From: Patescibacteria group bacterium
Lineage (GTDB): Bacteria > Patescibacteriota > Minisyncoccia > HO2-45-28
Assembly: GCA_022563755.1 (NCBI GenBank)
Contig: JADFMT010000006.1
Span: forward strand, 1 to 37,483
Direction of reading: 5' to 3'
Length of the DNA: 37,483 bases
Every line of letters starts with the position of its first letter. Position 1 is the first letter of the stretch. The position numbers were made by a program, and so were the translations under genes. The notes under the pieces are model-generated. The model was not told the DNA's origin, did not search any database, and was given only the letters and a program-made list of their open reading frames with translations. This document shows, piece after piece, positions 1-8,059 of the stretch.

Positions 1-123
1 ATCGGCTTCTTTATTGCCATAAGCGCTTGGGCTATAATTAATACGGTATTAGGAAATATTATAAAAACAGGAGGGGAAGACAAATTTTATAACCCGCTGA
101 CCGAAAAATTTCCTGGTTGCTAA
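1..123 (+). CDS. pilin-like (TrbC/VirB2-type) membrane protein, C-terminal fragment
   Basis: Open from the first base to the TAA at 121-123, giving the last 40 residues of a protein that starts outside the window. The fragment begins in a hydrophobic helix (residues 1-20, containing AISAWAIINTVLG) and ends with a short polar tail finishing in Cys. The helix matches in pattern the second transmembrane helix of the three following proteins (small residues, Trp, then IIN/VNI and a Leu-Gly end), so it is most likely a fourth member of the same tandem family. The next gene starts 10 bases downstream. The start and full length are not visible. Function (pilus or secretion channel subunit) is inferred from the family only. 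Confidence 0.6.
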   Translation: MGFFIAISAWAIINTVLGNIIKTGGEDKFYNPLTEKFPGC

Positions 124-132
124 TAAATTTTT

Positions 133-489
133 ATGCAAAAACTTATCCACATCAAAATTAAACCCTTTTTGCTTAAATTTTTTGGTTTCTTTATACTAGA
201 GATGGGTTTGGCCCGGTTGGCTTTTGCTCAAAAACTTAAAAACCCGCTGAAATACGATGATTTTGGCAAGATTATTGAGGGATTAGCGCAAGCAATTGCA
301 ACGATTGGTATACCGATTGCCGCAATCTTCATCATCTATTCCGGGCTTTTGTTTGTAACCGCGCGCGGAAACGAAGAACAGCTGACCAAGGCAAAAAAAA
401 CCTTGGGTTGGACCTTGATCGGCACGCTTCTTGTGGTAGGGGCATGGGTAATTGCCGAAGCGCTCAGTTCGCTTCTGGATAAATTATAA
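133..489 (+). CDS. pilin-like (TrbC/VirB2-type) small membrane protein
   Basis: 118 residues. A basic N-terminus is followed by a hydrophobic segment ending in AFAQ (about residues 14-33), which looks like a cleavable signal peptide. Two transmembrane helices follow (about 54-75 and 88-112), joined by a short charged loop GNEEQLTKAKKTLGW. Signal peptide plus two helices around a basic cytoplasmic loop is the layout of TrbC/VirB2 pilins, which are very common as tandem arrays in Patescibacteria. The two following genes share this layout and the loop pattern (acidic pair, then basic residues, then a Gly-rich helix). The start is ATG 10 bases after the preceding stop; no clear ribosome binding site is seen. 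Family assignment rests on architecture, not on a search. Confidence 0.7.
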   Translation: MQKLIHIKIKPFLLKFFGFFILEMGLARLAFAQKLKNPLKYDDFGKIIEGLAQAIATIGIPIAAIFIIYSGLLFVTARGNEEQLTKAKKTLGWTLIGTLLVVGAWVIAEALSSLLDKL

Positions 490-540
490 AATAAATTATT
501 TACTAAAAGGTCGTTAAAATGCTAAACAAAACAAATAAAA

Positions 541-897
541 ATGGACAAAATTTATAAAATCCTGGGAAGCTCTGTCGCCTTTCTTTTCCCGATGTTGGTA
601 CTTGCGCAAGTATCTGATATAAAAGGTCTACTGAGCGCTTTTCGAAACGTCCTGAATCAAATCATTCCAATATTAATAGGATTGGCTGGTGTTATTTTCT
701 TGTGGGGAGTTATTCAATTTATAATGGGCGCCGCAGACGAAGAGAAAAGAAGCAAGGGACGCAATTTAATTATTTATGGGTTGATTGGACTTGCAGTTAT
801 GCTATCCTTTTGGGGATTAGTTAATATACTCTTAGGAACGTTCGGTCCCACAAACGTAACTACACCCTCTGCTCCAATTGTTCCTCCCGCAAGATAA
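541..897 (+). CDS. pilin-like (TrbC/VirB2-type) small membrane protein
   Basis: 118 residues, paralogous to the genes on either side. Residues 1-23 form a signal peptide ending LVLAQ. Helix 1 spans about 35-62 and helix 2 about 80-104, with the charged loop AADEEKRSKGRN between them. The tail is rich in Thr and Pro (residues 105-118), unlike its neighbours, and may be exposed. An ATG at 518 with a better-placed AAAGG motif opens only a 12-codon frame that ends just inside this gene, so the start at 541 is retained. Probably co-transcribed with the two neighbours. Role in a pilus or conjugation-like apparatus is inferred; no ATPase or channel gene is in view. Confidence 0.7.
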   Translation: MDKIYKILGSSVAFLFPMLVLAQVSDIKGLLSAFRNVLNQIIPILIGLAGVIFLWGVIQFIMGAADEEKRSKGRNLIIYGLIGLAVMLSFWGLVNILLGTFGPTNVTTPSAPIVPPAR

Positions 898-922
898 ATT
901 TAAGCGTGTTACTCTATTTTCT

Positions 923-1237
923 ATGCGCCGCTTTGTTATAAGTATGTGGCCGGTATTGTTCTTTGCGCGTTTTGCTTTCGCAAAAACAACGGTCAAAGGA
1001 CTTGCAAATAGAATTATAAGCGATCTTCTAAACCCCCTGATTGCGGTTTTAATTGGTGTTGCAGTAGTGGTATTTCTCTGGGGTATTGTAGAATTTATTG
1101 CAAAAGCTGGAAGCGAGGAAGCACGAACAACCGGTAAAAAACACATCATCTGGGGTTTAATTGGTCTTGCCATTATGATCTCGGTATTCGGAATCATAAA
1201 TATTCTTTCAAACTTCATCTGCAGTGGTCCGTGTTAA
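923..1237 (+). CDS. pilin-like (TrbC/VirB2-type) small membrane protein
   Basis: 104 residues from ATG 923, chosen over an upstream TTG at 878. The TTG would overlap the previous gene by 20 bases and add 15 polar residues ahead of the signal peptide. From ATG 923 the protein opens with MRRF, then a hydrophobic signal sequence ending AFAK. Two helices follow (about residues 31-57 and 74-98) with the loop AGSEEARTTGKKH. It closely resembles the preceding two proteins, and ends with a short Cys-containing tail. It is convergent with the ribonuclease H gene, with only 8 bases between the two stop codons, so any terminator must lie inside coding sequence. Confidence 0.7.
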   Translation: MRRFVISMWPVLFFARFAFAKTTVKGLANRIISDLLNPLIAVLIGVAVVVFLWGIVEFIAKAGSEEARTTGKKHIIWGLIGLAIMISVFGIINILSNFICSGPC

Positions 1238-1245
1238 ACAAGGTT

Positions 1246-1695
1246 TTAAAATATTTTTGTCTGCTTCTTGGCATCCAGTGCCTGATTAACTAGTCGGTCA
1301 GCTTCTTTATTCTTTGCGCGAGGAATGAATGCGAATGCAATGCTCCCGAAATCTATTTTTAGATTCCAGATTTTAAGAAAAAGCGGGCATAATTTTTCAT
1401 CTTCTATTTTATATTCTCCATTGAGCTGCTTTGTAATCAATTCTGAATCTGTATAAAGCTCAATATTCATTTTCTTTGTAGAATCCTTGCCAAAAAGCTG
1501 CTTTGCCTTCTTAAGCGCAAAAATAACAGCTTCATATTCCGCCTCATTATTGGTTCGCCTCCCTAAAAATTCCGAATATTTTTTTACTATTTTCCCTTCC
1601 TCATACTGAATTACTACCCCAATGGCTGCGGGTCCTGGGTTGCCTCTCGCACCGCCGTCGGTATAGATCACGAGTTTTTGAAAATTACCCTTCAT
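1246..1695 (-). CDS. rnhA: ribonuclease HI family protein
   Basis: 149 residues covering one RNase H fold. It cleaves the RNA strand of RNA-DNA hybrids. The four carboxylates are visible: Asp in YTDGGARGNPGP (near residue 13), Glu in NNEAEYEAV, Asp in YTDSELI, and the late Asp in NKEADRLVNQAL. The GGARGNPGPAAIG start and the NNEAEY motif place it with the ribonuclease HI-like group (Bacillus YpdQ, archaeal RNase HI) rather than with E. coli RnhA, whose basic handle is missing. Its ATG overlaps the recJ stop by 4 bases (1692-1695), implying translational coupling with a 5'-3' exonuclease that also acts in repair and primer processing. Confidence 0.88.
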   Translation of the reverse strand: MKGNFQKLVIYTDGGARGNPGPAAIGVVIQYEEGKIVKKYSEFLGRRTNNEAEYEAVIFALKKAKQLFGKDSTKKMNIELYTDSELITKQLNGEYKIEDEKLCPLFLKIWNLKIDFGSIAFAFIPRAKNKEADRLVNQALDAKKQTKIF

Positions 1696-3398
1696 ACTTT
1701 ACGAAAGTCCACAATTCTTAAGCGCAATTCATCATACCCTCTAAAATTTGACATTTCCATGGCTGCGGCCAAATCAATATGGTCGCCCCTGGCAACGGGG
1801 TCAGGATGATTAGAGATCCAAAACCCAATGGCCTTTATTATTTTGCCACCTGCATTTTTAAACGTAAATTCCAAGTGAATGCCATCGCTACCAAAGGTAC
1901 GAACACTCTCTACTCTTAAATTCTTAAAAAGAAATGTGGGTTTGGAATTCCCCTGCCCAAACGGCTCAAAGCGCGAAATTTCACCTATTGTTTTCTTATT
2001 TACTTCATCTAACGTTAGTTCTTTCTCTATAATAAGCTCGGCGTAAAGATTTTTTTCTTTCGGTAATTTTTCAAAGGCCGCTTTCACTTTTGTCTCGAAT
2101 TCCTCCAGATATTCTTCTTTAAGCGAAAACCCGCTTGCCATAGCGTGGCCGCCAAAATCAATATACATTTCCTCACCGCTTTTTCGCATCAACTCTACCA
2201 CATTAATCGTGCCGTCACTTCGTATGGAGCCCTTGATGGTCTCGCCATCTGCTTTTCCCCAAAGAATCACTGAGCGAGAAAATGTCTCAAGTAAACGATT
2301 TGCGGCAATGCCTAGTACGCCCGGCTGCCAAGAAAGATCTCCTAATATGACTATGGAAGGCGGGTTATCTGCAGAGATCTGCTTTTTTGCATAATCTATC
2401 ACTTCCTTGACCAATATTTTTCGTTCCTTATTTTTTTCCTCAAGTCTTCTTGCAAGCCGTCGGGCTTCCTCGGATGATTTAGTCATTAAAAGTTCGCCCG
2501 CAATCGTTGCGTGGTCCATACGTCCGGCAACATTAATGCGCGGTGCAATCATAAATGCGATATCATCTACGCGAATAGAAGATAAATCCATTCTCATCCC
2601 TCTTGCCATCTCGCAAATCCCCAATCGCCTTTTTTTCTTTATAACCTCAAGCCCCCAATACACCAGCGTCCGATTTTCACCTTCAAGAGGAACCATGTCT
2701 GCGACCGCAGCAATCGCAACCACATCTAAAAGCCACTTCTCCCAGCCCGAAACTAGCCCGAACGATTCTTTTCTCAAGAGGGCTGAAACGGTCTTAAATG
2801 CGAGGCCGGCTCCGGAAAGACCGTTAAAAGGATAGGTTTCGTCAGGCTGGCGGGGATCTAAAATGGCATAGGCCGGAGGCCACTTTGGAGGAACAAGATG
2901 ATGATCAATAACGATTACATTGATTCCTTTGTCTTCGGCCTCTTGAATTTCATTGAAATTCGTAATCCCATTGTCAACCGTAATAATTAACTCGGCATTT
3001 TTTTTAAAAAGGGCGGAAAGTGATTTTTTCGTAAGGCCGTAGCCTTCTTTATAACGATCGGGATTATAGATCTCGAAATTCTCAAAGCCAATGGCGTGGA
3101 AAAAATCGCCAAAAACAACGGAGCCGCATACTCCATCGGCATCGTAATCGCCGAAGATAATGATTTTCTCTTTTCCTTTAATGGCTCTTAAAATTCGCTC
3201 GACTGCGCGTTCCATGTTTTTCATCAAAAATGGATCGTGGGTGTCGCGTTCGTAATCAGGATTTAAAAATTTTTCTGCCTCGTTTTTTGTTAAAATCTTA
3301 CGATTAAAAAAGAGCTGGCGACTTAAGTCGTCATACTCTCCGAACTCTTCTTCAAAGTTTTTTGAGTACGGCTCCTTTAATTTCCAATCCCGCATCAT
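1692..3398 (-). CDS. recJ: single-stranded-DNA-specific exonuclease RecJ
   Basis: 568 residues, normal for RecJ. The protein degrades single-stranded DNA 5' to 3' in recombination and mismatch repair. The DHH phosphoesterase domain is clear: FGDYDADGVCGSV (motif I, around residue 80-95), ITVDNGI (motif II) and VIDHHLVPP (the DHH signature). The DHHA1 domain carries FGGHAMASGFSL, and an OB-like C-terminal region follows. The start could be either of two consecutive ATGs (3398 or 3395). The gene begins inside the end of pgk (4-base overlap) and ends inside the start of the RNase H gene. It is therefore read from an operon shared with glycolytic genes, an arrangement with no obvious functional logic. 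Confidence 0.93.
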   Translation of the reverse strand: MMRDWKLKEPYSKNFEEEFGEYDDLSRQLFFNRKILTKNEAEKFLNPDYERDTHDPFLMKNMERAVERILRAIKGKEKIIIFGDYDADGVCGSVVFGDFFHAIGFENFEIYNPDRYKEGYGLTKKSLSALFKKNAELIITVDNGITNFNEIQEAEDKGINVIVIDHHLVPPKWPPAYAILDPRQPDETYPFNGLSGAGLAFKTVSALLRKESFGLVSGWEKWLLDVVAIAAVADMVPLEGENRTLVYWGLEVIKKKRRLGICEMARGMRMDLSSIRVDDIAFMIAPRINVAGRMDHATIAGELLMTKSSEEARRLARRLEEKNKERKILVKEVIDYAKKQISADNPPSIVILGDLSWQPGVLGIAANRLLETFSRSVILWGKADGETIKGSIRSDGTINVVELMRKSGEEMYIDFGGHAMASGFSLKEEYLEEFETKVKAAFEKLPKEKNLYAELIIEKELTLDEVNKKTIGEISRFEPFGQGNSKPTFLFKNLRVESVRTFGSDGIHLEFTFKNAGGKIIKAIGFWISNHPDPVARGDHIDLAAAMEMSNFRGYDELRLRIVDFRKV

Positions 3399-4480
3399 TT
3401 CTCTAATACTTCAATACCCGGTAATGTTTCCTCGACCAAGAAATCCAGCATGGCACCGCCCGCGGTTGAGACAAAAGAAAATTTGTCTAAAAGTTTTTGC
3501 TGGTCCAGGAAACTTGCGGTATCCCCGCCGCCCACAATCACCTCAGCGCTTACGGAACCCAATGCACGCGCAAGCGACAGGGTTCCGTGAATAAATCCGC
3601 CTTCTAAATACCCCAGAGGACCGTTCCATAAAATAAATCGACTTTTTTTTGCAAGACTTACAATACGCGCAATACTTTTTGGACCAAGATCATAAATAAG
3701 GTCGCTTTGCTCCAACGCCTCTATAGGAATCGTTTTCTTGTGCTTTCCCCGTAATACCACAACATCGCGGGGCATTAAAATTTTAGAAGAGGTACGGCCA
3801 ATGCGAGAGGTGCGATCTAAAAGAATCGGGGCGATCATTGCTCCTCCAATTACAACCGTGTCTGCTTTTTTTAGAAATTTTTCTAAAAAGGGCGCTTTAG
3901 TTGCAAACTTATTACCACCCAGAATAAAAAGAAAGGGACGAGGGGGTTTAAAAGCACGAGAAAGGATTTTTACTTCTTTTCGAAACAGAGATCCTGCAAA
4001 AGATGGAAGATATTCAGGAATGCCAACAATAGAGGTGTGTCTACGATGCGAGACGCTAAATGCTTCGTTGATGTAGAGATCACCGAGCAATGCTAGCTCT
4101 TTAGCAAACGCTGGACTGTTGGATTTTTCACCCGGCTCCAGCCTAAGATCTTCGAGCAGCAAAACATCGCCCGGTTCCATACCGTCGATCATCCTTTTTA
4201 CTTTTTGACCGGTCACTGTGCTAGAGAAACGAAATCCTTTGAGTTTAGACTTTAAAAATTGCCCAACTCCTCGCAAGCTGTAATAACGATCATCGATTTC
4301 GAGATGACTCATTAAAATAATGCGCCCCCCTTTGCGGCTAACCTGTTGAATACTCGGTAGGGTACGGAGTAAACGAAAATCGCTTTCCACCTTCCCTTGT
4401 TTCAAGGGAACATTAAAATCAACGCGCATCAAAATACGCCTATCCTTGAGATTCAACGGAATCGGAGCAAAGTGAATCAT
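3395..4480 (-). CDS. pgk: phosphoglycerate kinase (divergent)
   Basis: 361 residues, shorter than the usual 390-400. It makes ATP from 1,3-bisphosphoglycerate in glycolysis. Seen: RVDFNVP (residues 19-25), the Arg of SDFRLLRTLP, LEDLRLEPGE, INEAFSVSHRRHTS, FILGGNKFATK, ILWNGPLGYLE and GGGDTAS near the C-terminus. Oddities: the usual HLGRP stretch is HLEIDD, with the following loop shortened, so the conserved Arg there, one of the triose-phosphate-binding arginines, is absent or displaced. NDAFG is NEAFS and GGAKVSDK is GGNKFATK. The other basic-patch arginines remain, so activity is plausible. It overlaps tpiA and recJ by 4 bases each, so the three are translationally coupled. Confidence 0.88.
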   Translation of the reverse strand: MIHFAPIPLNLKDRRILMRVDFNVPLKQGKVESDFRLLRTLPSIQQVSRKGGRIILMSHLEIDDRYYSLRGVGQFLKSKLKGFRFSSTVTGQKVKRMIDGMEPGDVLLLEDLRLEPGEKSNSPAFAKELALLGDLYINEAFSVSHRRHTSIVGIPEYLPSFAGSLFRKEVKILSRAFKPPRPFLFILGGNKFATKAPFLEKFLKKADTVVIGGAMIAPILLDRTSRIGRTSSKILMPRDVVVLRGKHKKTIPIEALEQSDLIYDLGPKSIARIVSLAKKSRFILWNGPLGYLEGGFIHGTLSLARALGSVSAEVIVGGGDTASFLDQQKLLDKFSFVSTAGGAMLDFLVEETLPGIEVLEK

Positions 4481-5211
4481 AGTTTAAGGATGCGATTAAA
4501 TTCCTTTGCAAGAAGTGAAGTTCCTCCTACTAGAAGTCCATCCACGCCATCGATCTTTAAAAACGTACGGGCATTTGCAGCGTTTACAGACCCGCCATAT
4601 AAAATCGGTGTCTCGTGGGCCGCGCTTCGGCTGAAAATCTCAAGGAGCGTGCGCCGGATATAGGTTACCATCTCAAAAAGATCTTGGGGTTTTATGGTTC
4701 TGCCCGTACCGATCGCCCAAATAGGTTCGTAGGCAATGATAAGATTTTTTGCCAGGTTTTTTGAAACTCCTTCTAAATCTTCTTGGAGTTCGCGACGCAC
4801 GATGTGATGAAAATTCTCGTCACTCCGATCACGCTCCCCTACGCAAAGCACTGTCTTAAGTCCGGCCTGCAGCGCTGCTTTCACTTTTTTATTGATCATG
4901 AGATCGTTCTCTGCAACGTGCTCTCGTCTTTCTGAGTGCCCAAGGATGACATAGCGAACCTGCAAAGATTTTAACATCCGGGGAGAAATCTCTCCGGTAA
5001 AAGCGCCTTCGTCCGCCCAAAAAACATCTTGTGCCCCTAGCTCGATGAGGCGGCTTTTTTTAAAGCGAGAAATAAAAACAAAAGGGGCTGCAATAACCAC
5101 TTTTACATTTTTTGCCCCGTGTGCTCCTTTTCTGATGTCGTAAAAAAGCCGAACCGCTTGCGCAGGAGTCGAGGGATTCATTTTCCAGTTGGCTATTATT
5201 AATTTCTTCAT
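4477..5211 (-). CDS. tpiA: triosephosphate isomerase
   Basis: 244 residues from the ATG at 5211, which gives the canonical start MKKLIIANWKMNPS. A longer frame opening at 5247 adds 12 residues that belong to no known family and overlap dedA. TpiA interconverts dihydroxyacetone phosphate and glyceraldehyde 3-phosphate. Catalytic residues are present: Lys in NWKMN, His in ILGHSERREH and Glu in YEPIWAIGTG. The phosphate-binding YGGSVNAAN and DGLLVGGTSL loops follow. The length is near the usual 250. The ATG overlaps the dedA stop (5208-5211) and the stop overlaps the pgk start, so tpiA and pgk form a two-step glycolytic pair. Confidence 0.95.
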   Translation of the reverse strand: MKKLIIANWKMNPSTPAQAVRLFYDIRKGAHGAKNVKVVIAAPFVFISRFKKSRLIELGAQDVFWADEGAFTGEISPRMLKSLQVRYVILGHSERREHVAENDLMINKKVKAALQAGLKTVLCVGERDRSDENFHHIVRRELQEDLEGVSKNLAKNLIIAYEPIWAIGTGRTIKPQDLFEMVTYIRRTLLEIFSRSAAHETPILYGGSVNAANARTFLKIDGVDGLLVGGTSLLAKEFNRILKL

Positions 5212-5828
5212 ACGACTTCCCGATGTTTGAGGTGGCGGCGAACCCACCAGATAACACCTGCAATGAGTAACGCTAAGATAAGAATGTCGAATCTACGAAA
5301 ATACTCCTCGGCCGCCTGCCATCTCTCGCCCAAAAAAACACCAAGCCAGGCAAGAAACCATACCCACGGGATAATACCGATGGATGAAAAAAATGTAAAT
5401 GTCCAAATGTTCATGCGAGCAACACCCGCAGGAAACGAGATAAAGGTGCGTACCACCGGAAGGATGCGGCCAATAAAAACCGCCCATACTCCCCAGCGTC
5501 GAAACCAATGCTCCGCCAAATCAATATCTCGAGTATGAATCAGTACATATTTTCCAAACCGCTCAATAAACGGCCTGCCTGCAAACCGCCCGAGTCCGTA
5601 AAGAATAAAAGATCCGGCGATGTTTCCAAGCGTTCCCCATATGATCAAAGTCCAGAAATTAAACACACCGGTCGTAACCAAAAAACCTGCAAACGGCATA
5701 ATAATCTCAGACGGAACTGGTACACCTGCAGATTCCAATACCATCAACAAAAAAACGCCTCCGTATCCCAGTTTTTCAATCGTAAGCGAGATCAACGAAC
5801 TGAAGGCCGACAAAAATTCGTATACCAT
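5208..5828 (-). CDS. DedA family (SNARE-associated/VTT domain) membrane protein
   Basis: 206 residues from ATG 5828, which begins one base after the galT stop; an in-frame start at 5876 would lie inside galT and is rejected. Several hydrophobic helices are visible (about residues 12-36, 45-70, 130-160 and 170-190). The DedA signature ESAGVPVPSEIIMPFAG lies near residues 32-48, and the second motif GRILPVVRTFISFPAGVARM lies near 120-140, with the conserved Arg and Pro. DedA proteins are undecaprenyl-phosphate or phospholipid flippases/scramblases in several bacteria, so a role in recycling envelope lipid carriers fits its position between sugar-handling genes. Substrate is not deducible here. 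Confidence 0.88.
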   Translation of the reverse strand: MVYEFLSAFSSLISLTIEKLGYGGVFLLMVLESAGVPVPSEIIMPFAGFLVTTGVFNFWTLIIWGTLGNIAGSFILYGLGRFAGRPFIERFGKYVLIHTRDIDLAEHWFRRWGVWAVFIGRILPVVRTFISFPAGVARMNIWTFTFFSSIGIIPWVWFLAWLGVFLGERWQAAEEYFRRFDILILALLIAGVIWWVRRHLKHREVV

Positions 5829-5829
5829 A

Positions 5830-6873
5830 TTAGGCGCGCCGCAAGGTGGAAGCCGATTCTTCCGGAGAAATCGCAACCACCTCGATACCGGTTCCTAATT
5901 CGAGTCCGGCCCAAATTGAGGTATGCGGCAGAATCTCCATATGCCAGTGGTAATAATCTGCAACCACTGCTTTTGCCGGAGCAGTATGGATAAAAAAATT
6001 ATAGTCCGGATCACCGATTCCTTTTTTTATTTTTTTAAGCGCAGACCTTAATGCATCGGCAAGCTCTCGGCGATCTGACTCGCTCATCTTGTCAAAGTTT
6101 GCTGAATGGACCTTGGGGAAAATTCGAGTCTCAAAAGAAACCCGGGGTGCAAAAGGCTCAATGACAACAAATTTCTTATTTTCATAGATAATCCGGATTT
6201 TTGCTTTGCGCTCCCAGTCAAGCATTGAGCAATGCACGCATTTACCGTTTTGCGTGTAGTAAAGACGAGAGCCCTCAAGGCTGCGGATTACATCCGGGGG
6301 AGTAATGGGAAGGGCAATCAGCTGTGAGTGCGGATGCACAATGGTTGCGCCGGCGTGCAAACCCTGGTTATGAAAAATTAAAATGTACTCGATACACGCT
6401 TCGCGCGCAAGAGCCTGGTAGCGTTCATGGTAAGCCTGCAGAAGAGTCTCGACTTCCTTTTGAGTCATCTCTGAGATTCTTCTTCGATGATCTTTGGTAA
6501 TAATCACTTCGTGAAATCCTACCCCGTCCATAATATAATACGGTCCCTCAGCGACTTGCCCGGGACACCGATCAAGGGGAGTTAAAGCAGGATATTTATT
6601 TGGAATAATCTGTACCCACCAGTCTTTTAGTGTTGAATCGACTTTCTTTGATCTTTTTGTGGGGTGCGCTATCCATAAAAGGGGCGCGGGATTACCGTTT
6701 GCTTGCGGGTTATCAAAGGGACAGTTTTTCTCAATCGCCGGCAAAATTATTTTTTTTGCACTATGAACCTGCGGCCGTTCGGACCTGCGAGATGCAACTA
6801 AAATCCAGTCACCGGAAACCAAGTCTTTACGGAATTCCGAGACGGCCTTAAAACTTTTTTTCTTAGACTTCAT
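5830..6873 (-). CDS. galT: galactose-1-phosphate uridylyltransferase family protein
   Basis: 347 residues, normal for GalT. The family moves a nucleotidyl group between UDP-glucose and galactose 1-phosphate through a histidine-linked intermediate. Seen: the active HPHSQ motif within HAGATIVHPHSQLIALP (near residue 180), NKYPAL in the N-terminal half and HWHMEILP near the C-terminus. The N-terminal zinc site begins CPFD where many relatives have CxxC, so the second Cys is replaced. A separate CVHC pair lies further on. No epimerase or galactokinase is in view, so the real substrate could be another hexose 1-phosphate. The start overlaps the glycosyltransferase end by 11 bases. Confidence 0.88.
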   Translation of the reverse strand: MKSKKKSFKAVSEFRKDLVSGDWILVASRRSERPQVHSAKKIILPAIEKNCPFDNPQANGNPAPLLWIAHPTKRSKKVDSTLKDWWVQIIPNKYPALTPLDRCPGQVAEGPYYIMDGVGFHEVIITKDHRRRISEMTQKEVETLLQAYHERYQALAREACIEYILIFHNQGLHAGATIVHPHSQLIALPITPPDVIRSLEGSRLYYTQNGKCVHCSMLDWERKAKIRIIYENKKFVVIEPFAPRVSFETRIFPKVHSANFDKMSESDRRELADALRSALKKIKKGIGDPDYNFFIHTAPAKAVVADYYHWHMEILPHTSIWAGLELGTGIEVVAISPEESASTLRRA

Positions 6874-7603
6874 ATTTCCCAGACAAAAAATTTAATCTAA
6901 TTTTGATGGTTTCATACAGAACCTGAAAATAGGTAGAAAATCGCACATGACTTTTGGGATCATTAATCCAATAGGCCGGGACCATGCCAATTTTATATCC
7001 AAGCGCACGCGCGAGTGCGAGAACTTCAATATCAAAACCCCAGCCAGGAATTTTTTGCTGAGAAAAAATTTTCTCAGCCGCAAATTCGCGAAATGCTTTA
7101 AACCCGCACTGGGTATCCCAAATGCCCCGCACCACCACAAGCTGAATAAATAAATTTCCGGCCTGCCCCAAAAACCGCTTATACCACGTTTGGGAAGTGG
7201 CTTGTTGTGCTCCGAAAGCGTCTCGGGAATCCCGAGAACAGATCACCACCTCATACCCCTGATCAAAAAGAGGGCGCATTTTATCAAAATGCGAAATATC
7301 GGTTGAGTTATCCGCATCGGTAAATAAACGAATCTCCCCGCGGGCATTCAGCATCCCCTCGCGAACCGCATCCCCTTTTCCTTTGTTATCTTTTTGATCG
7401 ATCACGGATAAATTAGAAATCCTATCCATCTTGTTCTTTATAACGCTAACAGTATTATCTGTAGAGTTGCCCGAAACCGCAATGATCTCTGAAGAATAAG
7501 ACTGCCTTTTTAAATATGCCCAGACTACATCCAGCATACGCGCAATCCTGTCTTCCTCATTATAGGCCGGAATAATGACGGAAAGATAAATCCCTTGGTT
7601 CAT
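6863..7603 (-). CDS. family 2 glycosyltransferase, dolichyl/polyprenyl-phosphate glucosyltransferase-like
   Basis: 246 residues with a GT-A fold. LSVIIPAYNEEDRI starts the nucleotide-sugar domain, followed by DNKGKGDAVREGM and LFTDADNSTDISHF, which contains the DxD-type metal site. The acceptor-side TQCGFKAF motif follows near residue 165. This set is characteristic of the DPG-synthase-like group that transfers glucose from UDP-glucose to a lipid phosphate carrier. There is no strong C-terminal membrane helix, so it may act peripherally. It starts only 6 bases downstream of a TACAAT hexamer that has a matching -35 (7610-7638), so it may be a leaderless first gene of the galT-dedA-tpiA-pgk-recJ-rnhA unit. 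Confidence 0.87.
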   Translation of the reverse strand: MNQGIYLSVIIPAYNEEDRIARMLDVVWAYLKRQSYSSEIIAVSGNSTDNTVSVIKNKMDRISNLSVIDQKDNKGKGDAVREGMLNARGEIRLFTDADNSTDISHFDKMRPLFDQGYEVVICSRDSRDAFGAQQATSQTWYKRFLGQAGNLFIQLVVVRGIWDTQCGFKAFREFAAEKIFSQQKIPGWGFDIEVLALARALGYKIGMVPAYWINDPKSHVRFSTYFQVLYETIKIRLNFLSGKYEV

Positions 7604-7634
7604 GATTCTATTGTATCACTCGGCCTCCAACGGC

Positions 7635-8054
7635 TCAATGCGCTCTCCCGTTTGGGTTTAGTTTTTCCGAGCGCCGATCCAACCAACTTTGAAGAATGAG
7701 CGCGGCAGACGAGGCGTCAATTTTATGAGGCGGGGCCGCACCCGAGGTTTTTATGGCAGCTGAAGTATAGACCTCATTTTCTAAATGAATCGGGAGTTTA
7801 AAAGTCTCGCCAAGTTTTTTAGCAAATACACGCACCTCACGCGAAAGGTCGGTTTCCTTAACGTCCAGACCGACGGGAAGACCGATTACAATTTCTGTGA
7901 CATCATCATTTAAAATCGCTTCATTGATATAGTCACGAATGTACGACCAGACATTTGATTGTATGGTTTTGGGAAAGGCAATTTTTTCTTCTTTATCAGA
8001 AAGCGCAAAGCCAATTTTTTTTGTGCCGTAATCAATACCTAAAATTCTGGGCAT
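7635..8054 (-). CDS. ruvX: RuvX/YqgF family Holliday-junction resolvase-like nuclease
   Basis: 139 residues, standard length for the RNase H-like YqgF/RuvX family, which is implicated in pre-16S rRNA 5' end maturation and possibly recombination. Seen: ILGIDYGTKKIGFALSD (first catalytic Asp at residue 7), EIVIGLPVGLDVKETD, and DASSAALILQSWL at the end with the last Asp. The middle motif, usually DERLTT, reads NEVYTS here, so the usual Asp is Asn and the Arg is Val; the Glu is kept. Whether this weakens catalysis cannot be told. It begins 5 bases after map ends and may have its own TATCAT hexamer 7 bases before its ATG. Confidence 0.85.
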   Translation of the reverse strand: MPRILGIDYGTKKIGFALSDKEEKIAFPKTIQSNVWSYIRDYINEAILNDDVTEIVIGLPVGLDVKETDLSREVRVFAKKLGETFKLPIHLENEVYTSAAIKTSGAAPPHKIDASSAALILQSWLDRRSEKLNPNGRAH

Positions 8055-8059
8055 ACTCT

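Noticed and set aside
832-1218. 128-residue frame on the minus strand across the pilin genes
   Set aside because: It is antisense to two good membrane-protein genes and has no family features.
5508-5993. 161-residue + strand frame across dedA and galT
   Set aside because: Shadow of two well-supported minus-strand genes.
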